DNA from: Moringa oleifera
Taxonomy: Eukaryota > Streptophyta > Magnoliopsida > Brassicales > Moringaceae
DNA: 64,000 bases
Assembly (NCBI GenBank): GCA_021397835.1
Contig: JAJFZO010000413.1
Span: 193,501-257,500, forward strand
Direction of reading: 5' to 3'
Shown: piece by piece, positions 33,301 to 45,564 of the stretch
Position numbering within the stretch: position 1 is the first letter of the stretch
How the letters are laid out: each line of letters starts with the position of its first letter
Position numbers and translations under genes: made by a program
Notes under the pieces: model-generated
The model's input: only the letters and a program-made list of their open reading frames with translations
Databases searched by the model: none
Told to the model about the DNA's origin: nothing

Positions 33301-36300
33301 ATGGTGTCCCTCAAGGAGATGGGGTTTCATCCGTTCCTGCCGAAGCACCACTTCAATGTCATTCTGGTTCAAGGGGCCAGACTCCTGTATATTCTTGTAG
33401 TGATGAGAGGTACTAAATAACCTGTGATAAATTTCTTTCTTATAGTGGCAATCTAACTTGGCTTGTCACATGATCTTGTCCTTTTCCTGGTTGCGTACAA
33501 TAGAAACTAGGGCCTAGTGGAAAGCAAGAAAGTATATGGTTACCAAAAGGAAGGCTACGTTTTTTGCATGAATATTGGCATCAGTAATACAAATTTGTTT
33601 GTTTTTCATGTCTGTCAGAGAAACCATATTACAGCAACTAAGAAATAGGTTTTGGTATCATTTTGTCTTGAATTTTATTGGTTGCAAGATAAATTCAATC
33701 TAGCCTGTGACTTGGTTTGATACAAATTCTTAGTTTCTATATTGGAGAGGTGACTAACCAATCAGCGGTCAGAGCTAAAGATGGGACATTTCCATATGAT
33801 TAAGGATCTCTTGTTATCTTTGTAGCTATTGTAGTTTTCTATGACCTTGATGTTATGTTTTACTTTTGACAAGTATATGTTGCACCTAACTCCTTGCACT
33901 ATTTTTGCATCACAGGCGGACACAAGGTAGGGTACGTGACAGATCCCCTCATCTGACTCCTAGTCGGAGTGCACGTGATGAGAATAATCAGGAGGAGGAC
34001 TCGACTGAAAGTATTGGTGATAGACATAACCTGCTTTCAACATCGCCTGCTGCAGTTAGGGATGCCAGGGAATTGAGTAATGAGTATAAAGATGCTACAC
34101 CTGATGCTGATGCAAGTTCTGTAATGGAGAAGGAGGAAATAACAAATGAAGTAGATGGAAGTTTGCCTCACTCCATGAACAAGCTAAAAATGAGTTCCCA
34201 AGTTGAACCTGTGAAACTTGAAGATGTCGACGATGATGAGGACTCAAAGGCTGCAAGAAGTAGTGAAAACAGCAAAGCAAGATCTGGCAGCAGCAGAGAT
34301 TATCAGAAATGGCGAGATGGCATGGAGGAAGAAGTTATTCAAGATAGACATTCTGCACGAATGGGGAACAGCAAGAAACGTCCCAACGATAATGAACAGA
34401 ATTACCACAGAAAAGGTCGTGATGGGAGACAAGACCTGGAAAGAAATCATGTGGCAGTGAAAGGGAGAGAGGATTCTTATCCTCATAGAGATTTTGATCC
34501 TAGCTTGGGCCATCATTCATATATGAAAACAGATGGTTTTGATAGGAGGAAGGAGCGCGACATTCCTGATGGTGCTTGGCAACGGAGAGATGATGATCCT
34601 TACAGTAGAAAAGGTAGACCTGAAGATTCAAGGAAGAGGGAGCGTGAAGACGACATGGGATCGAGGCAGAGGGGTAAGATAAGGGAAAGTGAAAGGAGTC
34701 ACAAAGATGAACCTCTTCATTCTAGAAAGCAGTTGGATAATGGCAGCTACAGGGTTCATTATGATAAGGATATTGGCTTACGGCACAGGGAAAGAGATGA
34801 TAATTTGAAGAGTAGGTATGACCTGGTAGATGATTACCACAGCAAGAGAAGGAAGGATGAGGAATATACGAGGGAACATGCTGAGAGACCGGAAATTTCT
34901 CATGGACACAGAGAATCCAGTAGCCGTCGTAAACGAGAAAGGGATGATTTGTTGGACCAGCAGAAAAGAGATGATCAACAAAGAAGTAGAGACAATTTTG
35001 ATGATCACCATTCTGTTAGGCACAAAGATGAAATTTGGTTGCATAGAGAGAGGGGTGAGAGGCAGAGGGAGAGAGAGGAATGGCATAGGTCGAAACAGTC
35101 CCATGAAGAAATTTTATCGAAACGGGAAAGGGAAGTACGGGGTGCTGTGAGGAGTGGGCGTGCTTCAGAAGACAGAGGATTGGTCAGCCATGGTAGGGCA
35201 AAGGATGAGTATAAAGGTCCAGATAAAGAGTACCAAGTCAAAGATGCAGTTCGACATAGCGAGCAGCTGAAGCGAAGGGGTCGCATAGATGATGAAAGTT
35301 TTTCGCACCACAGGGGGCGTGAGGATGTTTATGCACGTGCAAACCATGTGAGTAATGATGATAGAAAATCCCGGCAGGATAGGTCTACTGCTCGTAATGA
35401 TCGTGCTGTTGATGCTTCTGATAACCAAAAGGCACAAGAGAGGAAGCATAAAGAAAACATGAGGAAGAACAAAGAATCCGATTTCAGAGATGTCAGCACT
35501 TTGGACTTGTACAAGGGAAACCAAGAGGACCAAAGTGGTCACATTAATGAGACGGTATGTTCCATAGACTTAAGAACATAAATTTCAATATAGATAAGGA
35601 GACCCTTAGAAATTCATAGTTAGGGATTGTACCACCATAAGAGATAGGTCTTCAAACCAGAACTGATAGAACTTGAATCTCTATTGTGCTAACCGGAAAA
35701 TATATTTTAAATGGCTTGACCAATGAATGAAAGTTCTCACTTATAGGCACTATATACCAGAAAGAGTTACCAGGGTGGATGTGAAAACCACCAATCTTGG
35801 TTTTTTATCTAAACAAGCACTTGTTGAATAGCCTCTGTGGTTTCCCAAGACTAAGTGAATGGACCTGCTTGCCAGCATCTATCATGTTTAGCAAGCAGTA
35901 TCACTGAATTTTCTGCCTTGTTGAGGTTGTGGATTCTCTTTCGTCAGGTTTAGCCCTGAAGTTTCTTATTCACAGCTTGACAACTGGTCATCTTTCACTG
36001 AGCTATGTAAATGGACCTGCTTGCAAGCATCTATCATGTTTAGCAAGCAGTGTCACTGAATTTTCCGACTTGTTGAGATTGAGGATTATCTTTCATCAGG
36101 TTTAGCTCTGTAGCTTTTTATTCACGGTTTAGCAATTGGTCATCTTTTTTTTTTTTTTTTTGAGCAGGAAAAAAAATGATCAGTTGTCAAGCTGTTAATA
36201 AAAAGCTTTGGGGCTAAATCTGATAAAAGAGATCCTCAACTGGTCATCTTTCACTGAGCTATGTGCCCCAGAGTACATTTTGCAATGTGACATTCGTTAA

Positions 36301-39061
36301 TTAGGATAACAACTTGGAAGACATTAGCTGCTTTTAAATGGGACCTATCTAATGGTTGGTATAAATATCTTAGTAGTGATATTCTTTTCAATCTTTATCG
36401 AGAGGAAACACAACCCAAATTTGGATGATTATATTATGTACCTTATTGAACAAATGACTTACATAAATTTTGTAGCTTTTTATGTTGGAAAGGGATACCA
36501 TCATTTTTTTTTCTGCTAAAAAAATGATGGTATTTATTTCGAAATAAATTCATTGTGGAATTGAGTTAGCTTACTGGGATTCACATCAAAATGGACAGAA
36601 TTTGCAAATAAATTCCATGAAGTGGAGAAGGTGGAATGCTATTTACCAGAAGACCATTCTCTTTCCCATTCATCCTCTTGTTACCTACCCCTATTGTGAA
36701 CTCTTAAACTCCCTGTGCTTCCAGAGGTCATGGTCCAAAACATATCATCACTATCGATGATCTTCTGCTTCTCCTTGGGACAGTGGTTGTGCGTTTAGTG
36801 TAGGTAGCTGTGGTAAGGTGGGTGTTTTTTCAGGTGGTATGGTTTAATCGGGGTGGGGGAAAAATTATGGGAAATCACCAAGTCCAGGTGCATGGCACTG
36901 GCGAGTTTCACCATCAACTAAATGAAAGGAAATCAAAACCCAACTTTGTTAATTAGGGGACGTGCAAAAAATAGAAAGATCACCCTTATCAAAATTTGTT
37001 TTTCTCAAATCTCCTCAAATATTTGTTGTTAATTTGTACAAGGATTCCATATTATATACGATTCATGCGTGCTAAGATATTCTGGTTAACAAAATGGGCA
37101 CACTTTAATCACACTAACAAAAGATAATGCTATTTATTTGTTCGTATGGCTAAATGGCTGTGTGAATATGTAAGCAATTTTAAGGGTATATTAGGAGTGA
37201 GGAGATGTTGAATTCACCCTTTAGTTTATTCCAAAACTTAAACGTTCAAATGAATTTCCCAATTGAATATAAGTAGATGAAACACAGGAATTTATTTCAC
37301 TTCATTTTTAAATAAATTATTTATCTGCATTTTTTGGAAATGAAATAAATTCCTCACTTTATTTAACTCAAAAAGGACTGTTAATGAAGTTCTCAGCAAG
37401 GGAAGCATATAACATTTTTGCACTTGTGTGTTAATTTGTGAAACGTACAAATGGGCATGTGAGTATTGATGAACTTTATTTCCTTTTTCTTCTTTATCTT
37501 TTGGTGATAAATCTTATCATCAAAGCTTGGACTTCGAATTCTATAACATTTTCCTGTCTCGGTAAAAATGTCATAGTATAAAGCTTGATACCTTGATTTG
37601 CTTTTAAAGTCTGCTTGTCTATTTCCTTCCCCTTCCCGTCACCTGCTGGGCAGAATTGTCTCAAGTTTGTTGGTAACATGAATTGCAGGTGGCCTTGAGA
37701 TTGATTGGTAGTTCATGCTTTATATTTTGAGATGTAAAAACATTCTTTCTATTTGACCTCATCTTTGAGGTTTATTGTGTGTTTATTTATCATAGATATT
37801 GGCAATAGAATCTATTAGTCATGCTAGTCGTTCAAGGGTGAATAGCTACCATAGCAACTTGTTTTCTTCTGATAGTAAAAGCCATGCATTGGATACAAAC
37901 TTGGTTTCTTAAAAAAGGGCAATCGGGCGTGTATGTGATCTCATCTTTGAGGTTTATAATGTGTTGATTCATCATATATACTGGCAACAGAATCTGTTTA
38001 GTTATGCCAGGGAGTTCCAGGGTGAACAGCCACAATAGCAACTCTGTTTGCCTTTATAGTCAAAGCCATGCATTGGACGCAAACTTGGTTTCTGAAGAAT
38101 CCTATCTGATGTAAGATGAAAATTTTGGAATTTTGGAAGTATCACCTATTGATGGCGGTTGACTTGTCTTTTCTAATCCTCTTCCTGCTATCAGCCCATT
38201 TTTGCTTGTGTGGAAGCAGCATTTATGTACATTTCATTGATGTATCAGTTACTTGCAAAAGTTAGAGGTCATTGCATGTTTTTTTTTTTTTTTTCTTCAA
38301 TCCCTCTGCTGATCACCATTTAGCTTGTTCATCAGTTGACCTTCTGCGTGGTCAGTTGCCAGTAATGGAGGTCATTGCATTAGCTCTCTTTCTTTTTTCC
38401 TTTTCCCCTTCATCAATTGCTATTTAGGTTGTTCATCTGTTGGCCCATTCTTTACAGAGTTTAGCTCTTTTCACCAGTGGTTTTGTTTTTTTAGGGCTTG
38501 AAAGCTAGTGGTGAACAAGGAATCTGCAAGAATGAGGTTCTGGTCCCACATAACTCTTCCCGGAAACACAGGGAAGATGCTTCCTCAGATGATGAACAGC
38601 AAGATTTGAGAAGAGGGCGCTCCAAATTGGAGCGTTGGATGAGCCATAAGGAGAAGGATTACAGTATCAACAGCAAGTCCTCGGTTTCCTTAAAGCTTAA
38701 AGAGATTGATAAGAACAATAGTAGCAAGTCTTCAGAATCTAACAAACTTGCAGGCGAAATTTCCAAGGCACCTGATTCTATGGGCAACCAACATCCACAT
38801 TCTGAAGAAAAAGGTGCTGGCGGTGATTCAGAGATCAAGGATGCTGATACAAAACCATTGGAGGATCGTCACATGGACACAGTTGAAAAACTGAAGAAGC
38901 GAAGTGAGAGGTTCAAGCTTCCGATGCCGAAGGAGAAAGATGCAGTGGCAATAAAGAAAATGGAGGGTGAACCACTGCCTTCTGCCAAAAGTGAAACACC
39001 TGTGGATACAGAGGTCAAACAGGAGCGACCAGCAAGGAAACGAAGATGGATCAGCAACTAA
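27383..39061 (+). CDS. FIPS5: FIP1[V]-type pre-mRNA cleavage/polyadenylation factor, nine exons, 1382 aa
   Basis: Fip1 bridges poly(A) polymerase and CPSF in the nucleus. Exons: 27383-28312, 30445-30689, 32196-32322, 32395-32463, 32607-32747, 32887-32988, 33081-33409, 33916-35554, 38495-39061; sum 4149 nt, all GT-AG. The first 300 residues are acidic and low-complexity (EGEGEDWDSDSEDDLQIVL, DDEDEDEDGDTLVIV). A Gly/Arg-rich stretch (NMAGRGRGDWRAPGMKN) precedes the conserved Fip1 motif at about residues 393-435: FDVDIDGFEEKPWKYQGVDI then SDFFNFGLNEDSWKDYCKQL. The long C-terminal half is Arg/Asp/Glu/Lys/His rich, with many RERDD and KRER repeats typical of the long plant isoform, and ends ARKRRWISN. 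Introns 1 (2.1 kb) and 8 (2.9 kb) are large; intron 8 is full of local duplications. Confidence 0.94.
31123..31150. repeat. Poly-C tract of 28 bases in FIP1 intron 2
   Basis: Twenty-eight C bases, then AACCCCCCTCCCCC, within the intron 30690-32195. Confidence 0.85.
35851..36264. repeat. Tandem duplication plus inverted third copy in FIP1 intron 8
   Basis: Unit 1 (35851-36002) and unit 2 (36003 to about 36148) share GGACCTGCTTG, GCATCTATCATGTTTAGCAA and the following 100 bp at a 152-bp offset. After a T17 run, 36178-36240 is an inverted copy of the end of the unit (AGTTGTCAAGCTGTTAATAA against the unit's TTATTCACAGCTTGACAACT). At 36241-36264 the direct text TGGTCATCTTTCACTGAGCT resumes. Confidence 0.85.
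36495..36533. repeat. Near-perfect hairpin palindrome in FIP1 intron 8
   Basis: ATACCATCATTTTTTT pairs with AAAAAAATGATGGTAT across a loop of about 7 bases. The stem is about 16 bp with no mismatch. Confidence 0.85.
37755..38098. repeat. Second tandem duplication in FIP1 intron 8, unit about 182 bp
   Basis: Unit 1 from 37755 and unit 2 from 37937 share CTCATCTTTGAGGTTTAT, TGGCAA-AGAATCT, AGCCATGCATTGGA and CAAACTTGGTTTCT in order, with scattered differences. Confidence 0.85.
38265..38449. repeat. Third tandem duplication in FIP1 intron 8, unit about 103 bp
   Basis: GAGGTCATTGCAT occurs at 38265 and 38368. It is followed in both by a T/C-rich run, a TCA-C--TTTAG-TTGTTCATC block and TTGRCC, at a constant offset. 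More diverged than the other two. Confidence 0.7.
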
Positions 39062-41184
39062 CAGTGAGGTTGAGGAGCCAACTTTGTTTGGCTGGAGTAC
39101 TTTTGTGTTCAGCAATTGTACTTTGTTATTTTGAAGTGATTTCTTTAGGATGCAAGGGATCCACCTGTGTCAGCTATAGTTATATAATCTTGTAACAGTG
39201 TGGTGACCGCATACTTAGTGATTTATATACTAGTCAGTGTAATGTTGAACTTGTCACCGAGGGTGGCACCAAGATTTTACATTTAGTGTTGGTTTGGATT
39301 GTGTTACTCAGATGGAATTCGGGTGCAATTAGTTATGCAGCAGTTGAAGGTAGGAGCTGTCCAGCAGCACGCAACAGAGGATGCACTAGTTTGATGCAGA
39401 AGCTTGCGGAGAAAAAGTATTGAGCCGCAGAAGGGAAAACTTTTGAATTGAGCCGAGAAGAAAAGGTCAGAGGTAGCCGTGGATGAGTGGTTCTTTTATC
39501 CCCTGTATTCTGTAGTTTTGACAGATTATAATTTTTTTTTTTTTTTGCTTTGTTGTTTTCTGGGGAAACCAGAATACATGTTGGAATTCAGGAAATAATT
39601 GCAGTCAGCAACATGTACTGGAGTCATAGTGGTAGCTTATATACTAATCTGAAGCATTGTAATACCATAGCAGTTTAATTGCTTATCAAAGCTCCTCTTT
39701 TTCACTGGCATATTCTTCTTCTCATGCTGCTTGTGCTTGCTGATGACCTGCAGGACCTTCATGTATCAAAAGATTAATTGAATTTTATTATAATTATAAT
39801 TTAATTTGATTTTTTATTGTATATTTAACATTTTATTTTGATTCAATTTCGATTTAATAATAATTTTTATTATTAAAATTTAAATAAATTTTACATTTAT
39901 TTTAAATTTAAATAATTTTTTATCACTAATTATATTTTATAAAATTTTAAAAATTTAATAATATAAAATTAAAAAATATAACTTTCAAATCCTAACTTTT
40001 AAAATATTTTCAAAACAAATCTTTATCTATTCAGTTTATCCAAATTGGACTTTGATAAATGATTATAAAAAATTAATAATATTTTTTTTGTTAAAATACT
40101 TTAAAAAGTTTCAAACAAATTTTAAAATTTATTTTGATTTTATTCATCAAATTTGAATCATTTTTAACAAATTATATTGTGAAAAATTAATGACATTTTT
40201 ATCATTAAAATAAGTAAAAAAATTCAATCAAATTTTAAACTTTATTTTGATTTATTAATTAAATTTAAATAATTTTTAATAAATAAATTTTTCATAAATT
40301 TTTACATATTATTTTGATTTTATAAATTTTAAAAATATTTTTAATACTAAATTTTTTTTTACAATGATACCTATTTTTTTCGTTTATAAAAAATTTTACT
40401 GTAATAAATTTTTTATTTGAATATTTTTAATTTTTAAATGGTTTAATATCATTTAACTTGATTTAAATTGATAAATTATTTGAAAACATTAAGATTTAAT
40501 TCAAAAAAATAAAATTTTAAATTTTAAATAGTATTTATTTTTTATTTGTATAAAAGTTTAAGTTAGAATTTCATGTAATTATGAATTTAAATTGAAATAG
40601 AAAAAATTTAAGGTTTTTTTTTTCCAACTTTTTTAAGATTTACCATTAAGAGTTAATTGTTCAAATTGGGGTTTTGAGTGAAGGATTCCGACCATAGGCA
40701 TTAGCCAATGGTACCAGTTGGAGACATGCCCGTCAGTGTCACGAAGAGGAGCAGCAGGAGAAAGGTACAATATGTCATAGCATAAGACGCCACCGCCGTC
40801 TTCCCCTCTCCTCCTGTTGCCTCATGGCTCTTCACTATAGAATTCGAAAATCCCTTAGGGTTGGGCTTCCGATCTCCGCACTAAGAATAGATGCAGCTCC
40901 TTTCTTTCTCTGTATAAATTCCAATCGGTGGATTTTACATGATTTAACATCCTCGATTGTAATTACTGCTTCCTTATGTCAGAGTTAATACATTTCTACA
41001 AATCATCACCTGATTGATTCGGTGTTTCCTCTGATTGTGAATTATCTTCCTCTTTTCTGTAAGAATCATCCAGTACAGTGGTACTCTTCCGCATCTTCTG
41101 TCAGCCTTCCTCAAAATTTCGGCCACGCCCGGATTTGGTTAGGGTTTCTTCCCCTGTATATCTTTATCTGTTTCTGCAAGTTCG
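39062..41184. other. FIP1 3' flank, AT-rich block and ABCI1 promoter/leader
   Basis: 39062-39770 is FIP1 3' UTR and flank. 39770-40640 is a strongly AT-rich block of the same word composition as the blocks at 8.7, 14.5, 25-27, 46.5 and 49.8 kb. It is edged by ATTAATTG and GTTAATTG, which may be chance. 40650-41184 holds the ABCI1 promoter and leader, with an upstream ATG at 40976 that closes after 13 codons. Confidence 0.5.
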
Positions 41185-41874
41185 ATGTCTCTCCGGAAGC
41201 CCCCGTTACCTCGGATCCTCCTCAACAATGTCTCTTGCATGAGAAATGCCCAACAGATCCTGCGACATGTAAACGTCTCAATTCATGATGGTGGGGCGCT
41301 TGTGCTGACCGGCAGCAATGGCTCTGGCAAGACTACTTTCTTGCGCATGTTAGCCGGATTCTCGAAACCGTCTGCTGGTGAGATCCTCTGGAATGGTCAT
41401 GACATCACACAATCAGGCATATTCCACCAGTACAAGCTTCAGCTCAACTGGCTCTCCCTCAAAGATGCCATCAAAGATAAGTTTACAGTCCTTGACAATG
41501 TTCAGTGGTTTGAAGTTCTGGAAGGTAAGCAAGGAAAGTCCTTGCCTGCGCTGGAGCTGATGGGACTTGGAAGATTAGTAAAAGACAAGGCAAGAATGCT
41601 GTCAATGGGCCAGCGGAAAAGGCTGCAGCTTGCGAGGCTGCTGGCAATTGATCGCCCTATTTGGTTGCTCGATGAACCTTCAGTTGCATTAGATGATGAA
41701 GGCGTGAAGTTGCTGGAGTACATAATTGCAGAGCACAGAAAGAAGGGTGGGATTGTGATCGTGGCTACACATCTGCCCATTGAGATTGATGATGCCATGT
41801 ATTTGAGGTTGCCGCCAAGATTCCCTAGAAGGATGACTTTGGTAGATATGCTTGATAGAGCCGACATTGCTTAG
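41185..41874 (+). CDS. ABCI1: ABC transporter I family member 1, cytochrome c maturation ATP-binding protein (CcmA), 229 aa
   Basis: The ATPase of the mitochondrial CCM heme-handling machinery of cytochrome c maturation (System I). Single exon. Walker A GSNGSGKT at residues 43-50, ABC signature LSMGQRKRLQLARL from 139, Walker B IWLLDEPS at 159-166, D-loop ALDDEG around 168 and H-loop His196 (VIVATH). MSLRKPPLPRILLNNVSCMR at the start shows no long presequence, consistent with a nuclear copy of a bacterial-type CcmA of about 229 aa. The upstream frame is open further but lacks family similarity. Membrane partners (CcmB, CcmC) are not in this window; in plants they are mitochondrially encoded. 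Confidence 0.95.
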   Translation: MSLRKPPLPRILLNNVSCMRNAQQILRHVNVSIHDGGALVLTGSNGSGKTTFLRMLAGFSKPSAGEILWNGHDITQSGIFHQYKLQLNWLSLKDAIKDKFTVLDNVQWFEVLEGKQGKSLPALELMGLGRLVKDKARMLSMGQRKRLQLARLLAIDRPIWLLDEPSVALDDEGVKLLEYIIAEHRKKGGIVIVATHLPIEIDDAMYLRLPPRFPRRMTLVDMLDRADIA

Positions 41875-44658
41875 TGCAGGAGTAGATTTTCTTTAAGGTC
41901 TCGTTCTGGCCATTTGATCTCTGTTCTGAAACTCCTGTATTAATTAATGCCCAGACTAGACTGCTGACAGAACTGAGGAAATGAAAGGATTTGGTTAAGA
42001 ATGAAGTTGAGTTAGCTTTTCAAGTTCTTTCTGCATTCACAGTTTGATTTTCTATTTCCTGCTCTGTAGTACACATTTCTTTAAGATCACCTTGTATTTG
42101 TAGTTTGACTGCATGATAGTTCTGTGAGCTGCATTATCTCTTGCACCATTGAACATGACTTTTATGAGTCTTGTTGGGAATGTAGCAAATCTGACGCATT
42201 TAGTCTTCAAATCCATCATGCTGTCTGATGAAAAGGGGATGCAGGACCTGGAGGAGCTGTAAATCTACTGATCTGTCCAGAAAATTAGAAGCGCAATAAT
42301 GTGTAAGAAGAGTTTGCAGTAAGAAATGGATCACTGCAGTCTTTTCTTTTTAACTTATCAAGATTTGTAATGTGTAAGACAAAGAAAGTTGTATGAGAAA
42401 TAAATTAGGAGAAATGCTATTGGAGGCCCTGCACCATTAAGCATCCATTGTAAAACACTTCCTCTCAAATTCACAAGGACGATGTTAAAATACATTAGGC
42501 TAAACCAAAAAGTAGACTTCCATGCATACCTTACCTATAATGCAGTGCACTACTGTAAACAACTCAAAAATTTCAACTGAAGTTACTGGACATAATAGTA
42601 GAGGTTGAAGTTCCTATAATATATGATTGCACTCCATGTTCCTCTGTGAAGTTTCCTGATGTGTTACTGCACTTCCCTGTTTGTTTATCTGCTTTTTGCA
42701 GACATTCAGAATTGACACTTCTTACACTCTTGTTCTTCTGCTTCTGCAAGGTTCAGGCATAAGAAGAAGTCCAGTAAAATTCATTTCACCTCATTGTGTT
42801 AAGAAACCAACCACAAAATACGGGAGAGTATCTAAATAAAAATTTTTCACCCCCAGTTAAAAGTAGAGGACCTAGGTCTTGGGCGACACAGAAGATTAAC
42901 ATGACAACAGGCTACAGAGTGGCGACAGTGACCGCATATCTCAAGTGCCAAGAAATCCAGAATGAAATGCTAAATAACTACATTCTCGCGTTAGCAATCC
43001 AAAATATTTTCTCAATTCACAGCTTCTGTAGTCCTTATGTACAGGCCCAAATGCAATAGGGCCAAATACAATAGAGAAGCATTAGTCATGAAACAAATTG
43101 ATGAAACCGTACTATCCTCGTGAACCATTACATATTCCAAGATAAATGGACTGCAACAAAAATGATAACACCAAAATTTTCTTCTTGCAAGGAACTATGT
43201 AAAACCAAAGGTAAACATTCTGCAGAACCATATGAGAATTATGTATGGTGTAAAGGGAACAGAAACGAACAGAAGTCTCAGGGATCCAATGGTAAGTCCA
43301 GAAGCCAACATATTGGTGAGAAAATTTGCATAAATCTACAAAGGAGATAACAAGAGCTGCCACAAATAAAACCCAGGACACTTTCATTATATGTCTATGA
43401 TTCCGGATTTCCTTGGACAATTTCCATCAAAACAAGAAGTAAATTAAATAAGCTAAAGAGCAATCAGCAAACCTAAAATCATCAAGCTGCTAGTAAAGTC
43501 AGATAAAAAATTTTCAATGGAAAAAATCATAAATATTATGTTACATACAGCCATTGCATACCTTGAGCTCAGCCCTTCCCAGAACCTAAACAAGACAGCT
43601 AGGTTTCAGCATCACCTGCATGGCTGAATATTGACCGCAACACCACTCAAGCTAAAACAGGAAACTCTACAGGAATTTCATTATCCAGTTGCAATTAAGA
43701 GATACAGAATACAATTTTATTGTCTCATGCAAATGAAACAGCTAAAGTTCCCAATTAATCCACCAATGGAGATGATAGTTAAAACCACAATAAACCTGTT
43801 CTTATATCCACCACTGCAGGCCATTCAGCTTTGACTTGCAAAAGACAAATTAAAAGTGATCATTTTAATATCTTTCCTACATAGAAAAATTAGCAATGCA
43901 TCAACTTTTTTCTAACTTTTCTTCTCATTGCTCTCCATTCTCCAAAAAGTGACCACATGAAGCATTTGCAAAAATAATATTTACACTTGAACTGACAAAC
44001 ATAACAAGCAAGCTCCTAAAATTGAGACAACCAAGAGGGTAACATTTTCACTGCAAAGAACATACATGACATCCAGGATAATATATTTTTTTTATCAGAA
44101 ACGAAGTTAAGTGTTATATAGTTAGCACCAAGGGAGTGCCTCCCATGTACAAGTATAGTTTGTCAGCTAGCTAACAGCCAGGATGATGTTGACAAAAAAA
44201 ATGAAATGTGACCAGGTGGGGATTACCCAATTCAATTAGGGAGGGGAAAAAAACAGGTATTATATGCAAGGCTTTATCTGGTTATTTGAACAATAAGGTT
44301 GAAAACAAAGGAACATGAAGAAAAGGTATCCTTTATAAGCATTTCCATAAACTAATCATGTATAACATTTACCCTGTATCCTCCAATAATTTTCGAAAAT
44401 ATGTTTACTTGTGAGACTAACAACAATTTAGCAGATAACAGAACCTGCAAGCCATTAAAAATGCATTAAAATCAATCTGGAGTCAACAAAGATTCATACT
44501 ACCACTACAAGAATTCAAAGCAAACCCACAACTTATGAAGAAGATATATATATATATATATATAACAAAGCAAAATTGCTGGCACGTGGCACACACACGT
44601 AATCAACCAAACAGATCTTATTTTTTTATTTTATTCCATAATTCTTTTTTGCTTTTTC
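41875..44658. other. Convergent 3' flanks of ABCI1 and CAF1 with a short retroposon-like insertion
   Basis: About 2.8 kb without a recognisable gene. Open frames (for example 42796-43059 plus and 43112-43420 minus) have no family features. One SINE-like fragment lies at 44069-44188 and a TA tract at about 44547-44563. Confidence 0.5.
44069..44188 (-). mobile_element. SINE-like retroposon fragment, minus orientation
   Basis: Read on the minus strand, a segment containing ATGGGAGGCACTCCCTTGGT and ending in CGTTTCTGATAAAAAAA is flanked by imperfect direct repeats (plus strand: ACATCCAGGATAATA at 44069 and ACAGCCAGGATGATG at 44174). An A-tailed end plus target-site duplication is the mark of a retroposed element. 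At about 95 bp it is 5'-truncated or a short SINE tail; I saw no pol III A/B boxes. Confidence 0.45.
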
Positions 44659-45483
44659 TCAAAGAGCATTCTGTCCATTCTCAATGCCAAGACCATACAA
44701 GACACCAGCATATTTCTCGGGCGAACCATCAAAGAAATTTTCTTTCAGTTTCATAAATGTACAACAAGTAAGCAAACTGTCCGAACCAGCTTGGTGGCAG
44801 ATACCAATCCTCTCGACGTCCAAAAGCTCTGCAAGCTTGTTCAACCCACCATGAAGACTGTTGCAGAACTTCATCAGGTGCTTGATATCATATAGCACAG
44901 GAAAATACATTTTGATCAAAGCAAAGAACCCAGCCTGTGTATCTGGAAGATTCTGGCAGGTAAGCAACTTGAGCAAGTACCCAAAATCATACCCACTATG
45001 AAAAGTAACCCAATGGACACTATCATTCAACACAATCCCAGATGACATCAAAAGCTCGCTAAACCTATAAGCGTCGACACCCTCTTCGTTGTTCTTCTTG
45101 AAATCAATGCCACTCTGGGCCAACAGCTCGATAGAGTCATTGGCATACACATCCTCAATGGGGTTAAAATCACGGAAATTGAATTGCCACACACAGTACT
45201 TATCAGTTCCACAAGTGGGTAGGTTCCCTTTGGCATCAGAGAATGTAAGACCCAATTGAATCAACTTCAAGAGATCGACATTGGCTTTCAAAGTTTGATA
45301 ATTGTAATCAAAGATATTCTTGAAATTGCCTATTGGACGAAGAACGACTCCTGGGAACTCAGTATCCATAGCAATATAAGGGAAATCATCAACAATATTA
45401 CGAATCAATGCAAATTCGCTCTCAAGACTATCATTCCAGACTTCCCTGATATGAACTGAATCACTTTTGGGCAAAATCGACAT
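44659..45483 (-). CDS. CAF1: CCR4-associated factor 1 (CAF1) deadenylase, 274 aa
   Basis: The catalytic subunit of CCR4-NOT that shortens mRNA poly(A) tails in the cytoplasm. Intronless coding region, DEDD-type RNase D fold. The four acidic ligands are visible: Asp and Glu in [12 protein letters not shown], Asp in [13 protein letters not shown], and Asp in [10 protein letters not shown]. Other family blocks are [16 protein letters not shown] at the start, [20 protein letters not shown] and [15 protein letters not shown] chose [16 protein letters not shown] as start because the family begins here; the frame stays open 29 codons upstream, but that part is leader downstream of a 5' UTR intron acceptor. 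Length (about 270-280 aa) is complete. Confidence 0.96.
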   Translation of the reverse strand: MSILPKSDSVHIREVWNDSLESEFALIRNIVDDFPYIAMDTEFPGVVLRPIGNFKNIFDYNYQTLKANVDLLKLIQLGLTFSDAKGNLPTCGTDKYCVWQFNFRDFNPIEDVYANDSIELLAQSGIDFKKNNEEGVDAYRFSELLMSSGIVLNDSVHWVTFHSGYDFGYLLKLLTCQNLPDTQAGFFALIKMYFPVLYDIKHLMKFCNSLHGGLNKLAELLDVERIGICHQAGSDSLLTCCTFMKLKENFFDGSPEKYAGVLYGLGIENGQNAL

Positions 45484-45564
45484 CTTATTCTTCCAAAAGG
45501 GTACAGCAGATATCTCTTGAGAAAACAAATATGCCCCGACCCTCAAAACCACAGGCTCGAAAAT

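Noticed and set aside
39770..40640. ATTAATTG/GTTAATTG as a target-site duplication of the AT-rich block
   Set aside because: Seven matching A/T-rich bases in such sequence are expected by chance.
41502..41867. 121-codon minus-strand frame over ABCI1
   Set aside because: It is antisense to the well-conserved ATPase and has no features of its own.
43112..43420. 102-codon minus-strand frame with a hydrophobic segment between ABCI1 and CAF1
   Set aside because: No recognisable family, no promoter or splice context, AT-rich composition like its surroundings.
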